A stretch of DNA of 33,153 nt from the NCBI GenBank assembly GCA_022709905.1, contig JAKLHY010000078.1, forward strand, positions 1 through 33,153, given 5' to 3'. Each line of letters starts with the position of its first letter. The first letter of the stretch is position 1. Both the position numbers and the translations under genes were made by a program. The stretch is from Verrucomicrobiota bacterium. Its GTDB lineage: Bacteria > Verrucomicrobiota > Verrucomicrobiia > Limisphaerales > UBA1319. The notes under the pieces are model-generated. The model worked only from the letters and a program-made list of their open reading frames with translations. It searched no databases and was not told the origin of the DNA. Shown one piece after another: positions 1 to 5,423 of this stretch.

Positions 1-2
1 GC

Positions 3-131
3 ACTATGCCGCGCGCGAGCATCCTGCGCCAAAAACCGGACATTTTTGAACCGATCTATGTCAAGAGTTCTGGATTCAGCGAAGCGCTCTGGCTAAGTAA
101 AGTCGTCTGTGCTTTTCGGGCCTGCCTGTAG
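3..131 (+). CDS. Possible 3' end of an unidentified gene running in from the left edge
   Basis: Frame 3 is open from the first bases to a TAG at 129-131 and reads as about 42 residues with mixed, protein-like composition (ending KVVCAFRACL). The other two forward frames close earlier. No family is recognised and the stretch is too short to exclude chance. If real, the gene starts outside the window and ends about 70 bp before the GH172-like gene. The remaining bases up to 194 hold nothing I can name. Confidence 0.22.
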   Translation, partial: TMPRASILRQKPDIFEPIYVKSSGFSEALWLSKVVCAFRACL

Positions 132-203
132 CCCTGTGAGTCTGGCGTTCCGATGAGAGAATCCGCTGGCGTCGAATCCGGGTTTCCTTTATGAGGGAGG
201 ATC

Positions 204-2297
204 ATGCAACGAATTCTATTCCCCATGTGGTTTTATTCTCAGGTTTTCCTCGCCCCGACATTTCTATTGAGCGCCGGCACACTCTCGACCGGCACGTTTC
301 TCGAGCAGATGTCCGATTTGGAGCAACTCGCGCGTTGGCCGGATCCAGTCTATCGCACCATTCAGTTCTCGAGCTATGACCGTCGGTCTACCGCCAGCGA
401 GGCGCCTGGCTGGTTTTCGAATGCGGATGGTTTTGGGAACGAACCGATTCCCGGTTTTCTCAAAGTCCTGCGGGAGCCGCGCGACGGGCAGGCGGGACTC
501 TATCTTTTGGCGGAAGTGAGCGGCCCGGGTGCGATCGTTCGCGGTTGGTCGGCGGGAATGGGCGGCGTGCTCCGGGTTTATCTTGATCCAAAGGGGCCCG
601 AGCCTGAAGCCGACTCGGGCGTCCTCATCTGGGAAGGTCCGGCCTATGACTTTCTTGCCCGGCGCTCCGTCCAGTTTCTGAAATCGGCAGGAATAGAACT
701 TGACGGCAAGGACGCGTTCATTCAGCAGGATGCCGATTACCTGCCGATTCCATTCGCGCGCGGACTCCGAATCACCTGGGAAGGCAAGCTGAGCGAGCTG
801 CATTTCTATCACCTCCAGGTTCGCCTGTATCCTAAGGAAACGAGCATCCGCACCTTTGATCCCAAAAAAGATCTCAAGGCATTCGAGGCGCAGCTGCGCC
901 CGGTTGTCAGCCAATTAACCGAACCTTCACTCGGACAGAACATAGAACCCTTGAGGTTTAGCGGAACGCTGGAGGCCGGGCGCAATTGGACCTGGACCCA
1001 GCCGGTTCCAGGACCCGGCGCGGTTCGGGAATTGAAACTTCGACTGAAGGCGGATGCCATCGATGCCGCCCTGCGCGGATGCCTTTTGCGGATCGGGTTC
1101 GACGGTTCTCAACGGCCGCAAGTCGAGGCGCCTGTGGGCGATTTCTTCGCCTCGGGCCCGGGCGTGAACCCGTTCTCGAGCCTTCCCATCTCAGTCCAGG
1201 CCGATGGCACTATGATCAGCCGGTTTGTCATGCCTTTCGAGAAATCGGTCCGGATGGAAATCATCAATGACGCGGGACTCCCCGTCCGCCTGGAGGGATC
1301 GGTGGTGATTTCGCCGTGGCAATGGGATGAGCGCTCGCTGTATTTCCGGGCCAAATGGCGCGTGGACCACGACCTGGCGGGCGGCGCCGGTGTGATTGAT
1401 CTTCCCTATTTGGTCACGATCGGAAAAGGCGTGTTTGCGGGATGCGCCGCGATGATCATGAATCCTTCCGGCGCGCCCATGGCTCATGGCAATTGGTGGG
1501 GGGAAGGGGATGAGAAGATTTCCGTGGATGGCGAGATCATGCCGTCCACCTTTGGGACCGGATCTGAAGATTACTTCAATTACTCCTGGAGCCGGCCGGA
1601 CCTGTTCGACCACCCGTATTGCGGTCAGCCGCTCGATTCCGGTCCAGACACCTCGGGTTATGTCTCGAACCACCGATTTCAGGTGATGGATGCCATCCCA
1701 TTCGAGAAATCGCTGGCCGCCGCCCTGGAATTATGGACCCACAATCCAACCCCGGGCATGAGCTATGCCCGGATCGCCTATCACTATGCCCGTCCCGGAG
1801 CCAGTGATGATCATCGGGGCCTGATGCCGGCTGACCTCAGGGTTCCGGTCCTGCCCAAACGAGAGCCCAAGGCATGGGGCGGTGCCGCGGGCGCCCGGTT
1901 TTATCTGGCCGACCAGCTCCGGCCCGAGGCCAGTTCGGGACGAGTTGAGACCGTGCCCTTTCCTTTGGCCACCCAACTCCAGGTCCTCCTTTGGCACGCC
2001 CAGAAGGGGGAACGGCTGAAGCTCAACGTCCCGATTGAAAAGGACGGCCGAGCAGCCATCCATCTGGTGGCGGTTCACCGCCCGGAAGGCGCCACGATCC
2101 GGGTTCGGCTCGACGGAGTGCCTCAACGGTTTGCAGGCGGCTCGGAGACGGCCCGGCTTGGGTCCGAGTATGCCCCGCGTGTCCTGAACGTGCACCTCGA
2201 ACCCGTGGACCTGAAGGCCGGCTCGAGGGAAATTGTCGTCGAATGCGTTGAACCCGGTTGGGTGGGGCTCGACTATATTTGGGTGAAGCCTCAATAG
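204..2297 (+). CDS. Secreted GH172-like (DUF2961) glycoside hydrolase
   Basis: A 697-residue protein with a hydrophobic N-terminal leader (about residues 1-25). The DUF2961 fold occupies roughly residues 40-480. It opens with a conserved-looking block around SSYDRRS and GWFSNADGFG and contains GTGSEDYF, whose glutamate is residue 455. DUF2961 founded family GH172, enzymes acting on difructose dianhydrides and alpha-D-fructofuranoside or alpha-D-arabinofuranoside linkages. In characterised members the nucleophile Glu lies in an equivalent GTG(T/S)EDY motif. The C-terminal 200 residues look like a beta-sandwich ending in WVGLDYIWVKP. The ATG at 204 is chosen because GGAGG at 195-199 sits just upstream. 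It is much longer than a minimal DUF2961 domain, hence two-domain. The exact substrate cannot be inferred. It ends in TAG, which shows that amber is a stop codon in this genome. Confidence 0.85.
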   Translation: MQRILFPMWFYSQVFLAPTFLLSAGTLSTGTFLEQMSDLEQLARWPDPVYRTIQFSSYDRRSTASEAPGWFSNADGFGNEPIPGFLKVLREPRDGQAGLYLLAEVSGPGAIVRGWSAGMGGVLRVYLDPKGPEPEADSGVLIWEGPAYDFLARRSVQFLKSAGIELDGKDAFIQQDADYLPIPFARGLRITWEGKLSELHFYHLQVRLYPKETSIRTFDPKKDLKAFEAQLRPVVSQLTEPSLGQNIEPLRFSGTLEAGRNWTWTQPVPGPGAVRELKLRLKADAIDAALRGCLLRIGFDGSQRPQVEAPVGDFFASGPGVNPFSSLPISVQADGTMISRFVMPFEKSVRMEIINDAGLPVRLEGSVVISPWQWDERSLYFRAKWRVDHDLAGGAGVIDLPYLVTIGKGVFAGCAAMIMNPSGAPMAHGNWWGEGDEKISVDGEIMPSTFGTGSEDYFNYSWSRPDLFDHPYCGQPLDSGPDTSGYVSNHRFQVMDAIPFEKSLAAALELWTHNPTPGMSYARIAYHYARPGASDDHRGLMPADLRVPVLPKREPKAWGGAAGARFYLADQLRPEASSGRVETVPFPLATQLQVLLWHAQKGERLKLNVPIEKDGRAAIHLVAVHRPEGATIRVRLDGVPQRFAGGSETARLGSEYAPRVLNVHLEPVDLKAGSREIVVECVEPGWVGLDYIWVKPQ

Positions 2298-2412
2298 TGC
2301 GTTTGCCACAAAACCCAATCCCAGGATTAAGGAGGTATGCCCTGCAGGGCCGCAGGATGCAGTTGCCTGAACCCCCGATCCGCCAGCGCCCCACCCCCGC
2401 TTTCTCCCGGGG

Positions 2413-2616
2413 TCAGATGAACTTGGCTCCCGGTTGCCCTTCCTTTTTGGCTTTGTTGATCAAATACACATACAGAATTAACAGGACCAACGGACCGAAG
2501 AGCAGACCTCCAATCAGAAAGAGGGTCTGACGAGTCTGGCTGAACCCCAAATCCAGGGCCCACTTGGCGCAGATAATCGAACACGCAACATTCGAAACCA
2601 GGTAAGCTTCCATCAT
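2413..2616 (-). CDS. Small two-helix membrane protein, unknown function
   Basis: A 67-residue peptide starting MMEAYLVSNVACSIICAKWA. One weakly hydrophobic segment lies near residues 5-20 and a clear transmembrane helix lies at about 33-54 (LFLIGGLLFGPLVLLILYVY), followed by a basic tail KAKKEG. The positive-inside pattern suggests a cytoplasmic C-terminus. An AAGGA-like ribosome site lies about 10 nt upstream of the start on the minus strand. It has its own gap on both sides and no obvious operon partner. No named family is recognised. Small size is the main doubt, but the helix followed by a charged tail is not typical of an antisense shadow. Confidence 0.6.
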   Translation of the reverse strand: MMEAYLVSNVACSIICAKWALDLGFSQTRQTLFLIGGLLFGPLVLLILYVYLINKAKKEGQPGAKFI

Positions 2617-2817
2617 AACTGCGGTTCCTTTATGAAAGGTTTAACGATTCCCGATACGGATCGACGGGAATCAAGACCATCGTCTGAATTGCCTGAGAAT
2701 AGGAAATGCGTCCAACCTAATTCAGTCAATGGAAAACCATCGCCACCGAGCGAGACCTCGTTCCGCCTGGAGGAGGTTCGAGGAATCTCCCCATGGATTT
2801 TAATCCGTTGGGCAGGC

Positions 2818-2846
2818 TTGTTTTTCGCCCGTCGCAACGATAGTAT
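2818..2846 (+). promoter_or_regulatory. Candidate sigma-70 promoter for the toxin-antitoxin-like pair
   Basis: TTGTTT at 2818-2823, 17 bp spacer, TAGTAT at 2841-2846. The -10 box overlaps the first possible ATG (2845). Transcription would then begin near 2853, almost on the in-frame ATG at 2854, giving a leaderless mRNA. No good Shine-Dalgarno precedes any of the three ATGs. Inference from box matches only. Confidence 0.3.
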
Positions 2847-3138
2847 GATGTCAATGAAACCGGTTGCGGACCAAGGGAGATTGTTCGAGGTGGCCAGGCG
2901 ATTGATCTGGTGGCAAACGCCCGAGCAATCTGTGGCTGATCCGGTTCGCCTGGTGGCTCAAGTCATGGCGTTGGGAACCTGGGATGATATTCAAACCGTC
3001 CGGAAACTCATGGGCAGCCAGGTTTTCAGCGAGGTCCTCGAACAAGCGCCTGCCGGGATTTTTAATGATCGGCGGTGGAATTATTGGCATATCAAGCTGG
3101 ATCGCCTGCCGGTGCCACCTTTGCCGAAACGCGCTTAA
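2845..3138 (+). CDS. Small protein upstream of nucleotidyltransferase; putative antitoxin
   Basis: About 94-97 residues, with in-frame ATGs at 2845, 2848 and 2854. The open frame extends further upstream (to 2632), but that part has low-complexity, non-protein-like composition, so a late start is preferred. The protein contains RRLIWWQTPE, an alpha-helical centre with VMALGTWDDIQTVRKLMG, and ends DRLPVPPLPKRA. Small proteins of this shape are commonly found directly before AbiEii/AbiGii-type nucleotidyltransferases and are treated as their antitoxin partner. The next gene begins 13 nt downstream, so the two are very probably co-transcribed. The antitoxin role rests on gene order and general similarity and is not proven. 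DUF6922-like is a possible family, not verified. Confidence 0.6.
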   Translation: MMSMKPVADQGRLFEVARRLIWWQTPEQSVADPVRLVAQVMALGTWDDIQTVRKLMGSQVFSEVLEQAPAGIFNDRRWNYWHIKLDRLPVPPLPKRA

Positions 3139-3151
3139 GCATAATCACCGA

Positions 3152-3769
3152 GTGAGCTCCTTTCATCCACGGTTGGACATTTTGGCATCTGCCCAAAAAG
3201 AACTCTGGCCACGCCTTGATTTTACCCGGAAGGCTTTTGTCCTATACGGTGGCACTGCTCTGGCCCTGCGATTGGGCCACCGAGTTTCGCAAGATTTTGA
3301 TTTCTTTTCGTTTGCCCCGTTGGATCCAAGAGCGCTTCAGTCATCCACGCCATTGCTGCATCGCGCCGAGATCCTGCAGTGGGAACAAAACACCCTCACT
3401 CTTCTAATCGCGATGCCATCGGGATCCGTGAAGCTTTCGTTCTTCGGCGGCCTGACCTTTAGCCGTGTGCGAGAGCCCGACCAGACCGATGATGGTGTGC
3501 TGGCCGTGGCGAGCTTGCCGGACCTTTTTGCCACCAAATTGAACGCCATCTACCAACGGGCTGAAGCGAAAGATTACCTCGATATTCACGCGTTGCTGCA
3601 ATCTGGATTGCGCCTGGCTGAGGGGCTTCAATTCGCGCGCCAGGTCTATGGAGATCATTTTAATTCGATGCTTCCCCTCGAGGCCTTGTGCTATTTTAAG
3701 GAACCTGGATTGGCCCTCCTCCCCGAAAGGATCAGGACGGACTTGATCAAAGCGGTCAAAAGCCTTTAA
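3152..3769 (+). CDS. AbiEii/AbiGii-type nucleotidyltransferase (toxin-like)
   Basis: A 205-residue protein of the DNA polymerase-beta-like nucleotidyltransferase fold. YGGTALALRLGHRVSQDFDF holds the family signature: the Gly-Gly pair at residues 33-34 and the metal-binding acidic pair D48 and D50 (DFD). A second conserved region reads LPDLFATKLNAIYQRAEAKD, followed by DYLDIHALL, typical of AbiEii proteins. AbiEii and MenT-type enzymes act as toxins by nucleotidylating cellular RNAs such as tRNA, and serve in phage defence. The GTG at 3152 is chosen since it lies 13 nt after the upstream stop and gives the usual start, a few residues before the first helix. The upstream frame extension overlaps the preceding gene out of frame and is rejected. 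All visible active-site residues are intact. Confidence 0.8.
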   Translation: MSSFHPRLDILASAQKELWPRLDFTRKAFVLYGGTALALRLGHRVSQDFDFFSFAPLDPRALQSSTPLLHRAEILQWEQNTLTLLIAMPSGSVKLSFFGGLTFSRVREPDQTDDGVLAVASLPDLFATKLNAIYQRAEAKDYLDIHALLQSGLRLAEGLQFARQVYGDHFNSMLPLEALCYFKEPGLALLPERIRTDLIKAVKSL

Positions 3770-3847
3770 GCGATGCGAACGAAGCTGCGCGGCGCTCAGT
3801 CACCGGGTGGACTTCAGCGCGCCAAGCTCGTGTTAAATATTAATTTA

Positions 3848-3875
3848 AGGGACGACCCCAAAGAGGGGTGTGTCG
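3848..3875. terminator. Possible hairpin terminator between convergent genes
   Basis: A stem of about nine pairs with one bulge closes on an AAAGA loop (ACCCC paired with GGGGT, extended by GACG with TGTC). It lies between the plus-strand nucleotidyltransferase and the minus-strand Asp-box gene, next to an AT-rich patch. No clean U tract follows, so intrinsic termination is uncertain. Confidence 0.25.
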
Positions 3876-3939
3876 GATTTCAACGATCTCGAGTGGACGA
3901 AGTGCCCCGGTCGCTTTTCCCGCCTACGCCCGGCCCGAG

Positions 3940-4950
3940 CTACTCCGAATAGGTGTATACGTTCCCTGTAAACGTCAAAACCCAACCCTGTGAGGTCCCC
4001 ACAAAGACCATCTGGACGAGCGGATCACCGCCACTATCGAGCTCCTTGGTCCAGGATAAACCGCCATCCTGGGTCGAGTAGATCCCGGCAAATTCCGCAC
4101 AACGACCCGACTGCGCATCCTGAAACCAGACGTCTCTGATCGAGCCTCCAGGCCACTGCCCTTGAACCGACCACGTCCGGCCTCCATCCGACGTCCGGAA
4201 CAGGGGCGGGGCATCCCCGATGCGCGAACTGATGGAGGTATCCGTGCCGATCCATCCGTGGGTGCTGTCGAGGAAGAAGAGGGCGCTGAAGCTGGCCGTT
4301 GCGTGCGGGCGCGCTGACAGTTGGCGGGAGGACCAGTTTTGGCCGCCGTCTGCCGTCCGGAGCAGCGTGCCTCCGACGCTGAGTGCCCAGCCCTTGATGG
4401 CATCCCGGAAACAGATCGAGACAAACGCATCCCGGGCCAAGCGGTCATGGCCCGTCCATGTCTGGCCACCATCGCGGGTATGCAGGAGCCCGCCGAAATT
4501 GTGGGCGATCCATCCTTCCTGCTCGTCGATGAAGCGCAGGGCCATGAATGTTCTCCGAGCCGGATCACCGGGGGGGTGGTCGATAATCCAGGACTGTCCC
4601 CCGTCGCGCGTTCTCAGCAAGGTATTGCCCTCACCCGCCGCCCATCCTGTTTGGGCATTGACGAACTGGACGCAAAAAAGCCGGTTCGTCGAGGAATTGG
4701 CTTGCGGCTTCCAGGTTGAACCTCCATCGCGACTGTGCAGAATCCTGCCCGAATCCCCGACCATCCATCCATGCGTGGCATCCGGGAACGAAAGGCCGTG
4801 GTAATACTCCGGATCGTGACTCGAGTAGCTCAAGGTCCAGCGGGGTTTCGGCGAAGTGGAACGAGGCGGAGCAGCCAAATCTGATCCGCAAGTTTGGGAA
4901 ATCAGCGTGATCACCAGCAAGGGCGCGATCCAGTCGTAGGGCGTCTTCAT
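3940..4950 (-). CDS. Secreted Asp-box / Ycf48-like beta-propeller protein
   Basis: A 336-residue protein with a hydrophobic leader (IAPLLVITLI, about residues 9-18) and at least six Asp-box repeats of the form S/T-x-DGG-x-(T/S/N)W: RDGGSTW, RDGGQSW, RDGGQTW, ADGGQNW, SDGGRTW, QDGGLSW. These repeats build a seven-bladed propeller as in Ycf48/HCF136 and BNR-type proteins. Outside photosynthetic organisms such proteins are usually called YCF48-related and have no settled role. A TTG six bases upstream is possible, but ATG at 4950 is preferred. The cysteine after the leader (SQTC) does not fit a lipobox well, so a signal-peptidase I substrate is more likely than a lipoprotein. It converges with the nucleotidyltransferase gene and is probably monocistronic. 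Confidence 0.8.
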   Translation of the reverse strand: MKTPYDWIAPLLVITLISQTCGSDLAAPPRSTSPKPRWTLSYSSHDPEYYHGLSFPDATHGWMVGDSGRILHSRDGGSTWKPQANSSTNRLFCVQFVNAQTGWAAGEGNTLLRTRDGGQSWIIDHPPGDPARRTFMALRFIDEQEGWIAHNFGGLLHTRDGGQTWTGHDRLARDAFVSICFRDAIKGWALSVGGTLLRTADGGQNWSSRQLSARPHATASFSALFFLDSTHGWIGTDTSISSRIGDAPPLFRTSDGGRTWSVQGQWPGGSIRDVWFQDAQSGRCAEFAGIYSTQDGGLSWTKELDSGGDPLVQMVFVGTSQGWVLTFTGNVYTYSE

Positions 4951-5004
4951 ACTCAAGCATTAGACGGCAAGTCGCGCGGAATTGCTCCCCATGAACCGGT
5001 TGAC

Positions 5005-5066
5005 GGTAGGGCGCGACTGCCAGGCGCGCCGGATGGGAGGCGGTCGGCCCAGCGGTCCGCCCCTAC
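5005..5066. repeat. Palindromic intergenic repeat family A, copy 1
   Basis: A 62-bp element with imperfect inverted ends, GGTAGGGCGCG on the left and CGGTCCGCCCCTAC on the right. The reverse complement of 12286-12345 shares the first 11 bases and about the last 25, differing only in the middle. The rest of the 4951-5312 gap holds a possible promoter and no gene. Confidence 0.65.
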
Positions 5067-5187
5067 GCGGTTCAGCGTCCCCATGCGCGCCAATTCGCCC
5101 AGCGTCCGCACTCCCCATGCACTGTGGATTTCACGCCAGTCCTTATGCCCAACATAATTATAAATCATTGACTATTTTCTTTTCGTC

Positions 5188-5200
5188 AGAGCCTGTTTGA
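5188..5200 (+). other. 13-bp motif identical to the 5' exon of the second group II intron
   Basis: AGAGCCTGTTTGA here is identical to 33046-33058, the 13 bases directly upstream of the intron 5' end at 33059. It may be an unoccupied intron target (IBS-like) or a shared end of an insertion sequence. No intron follows here. Confidence 0.35.
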
Positions 5201-5224
5201 CACATTTTTTTTCAACTCGAAAAT
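5197..5224 (+). promoter_or_regulatory. Candidate promoter for cas10
   Basis: A consensus -35 TTGACA at 5197-5202, 16 bp spacer, then GAAAAT (4 of 6 to TATAAT) at 5219-5224. It lies about 90 bp before the cas10 ATG in an AT-rich patch. Box matching only. Confidence 0.3.
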
Positions 5225-5318
5225 TGATTGTTCTGCGCATGGACGTCCCGTGACGTCGCAAGGATTGAGGGAATGCCTCATTTAACCGAGGATGACGCAG
5301 CATTGAAAGGCCATGGCC

Positions 5319-5423
5319 ATGACTGATTGGTAGAAAAAACTCGCCACTTACCTGCACGATCCGCCGGAGAAGGTCCTTGACCTTGCTTGGCACAAGAAGC
5401 GCGCCGAAGCTTACGAAGCGGGC
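5319..5423 (+). pseudogene. N-terminal segment of cas10 (cmr2) cut off by an in-frame amber codon
   Basis: From ATG 5319 (or 5313), in the same frame as the long cas10 ORF, the reading is M-T-D-W, then TAG at 5331-5333, then KKLATYLHDPPEKVLDLAWH and on without a gap into the main ORF. YLHDPPEK is the conserved start of Cmr2-type Cas10, and its His-Asp (codons 5355-5360) corresponds to the HD motif of the N-terminal nuclease domain (H13/D14 in Pyrococcus Cmr2). AAGG at 5307-5310 is a plausible ribosome site for ATG 5319. A single base change of TAG (to AAG, CAG or TGG) would restore a normal Cmr2 N-terminus. Nonsense mutation or sequencing error is most likely; readthrough is possible. Confidence 0.7.

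Noticed and set aside
2632..2844. N-terminal extension of the small antitoxin-like gene to 2632
   Set aside because: The extension has non-conserved, Pro/Ser/Arg-rich composition and overlaps the likely promoter.
5303..5310. TTGAAAGG/ATTGAAAG just before cas10 as a CRISPR repeat handle
   Set aside because: ATTGAAAG resembles a crRNA 5' tag, but there is only one copy, no repeat-spacer pattern and no array in the window.
5331..5333. Recoding of TAG as an amino acid genome-wide
   Set aside because: TAG is used as the normal stop of the GH172-like gene (2295-2297) and of the dienelactone hydrolase gene.
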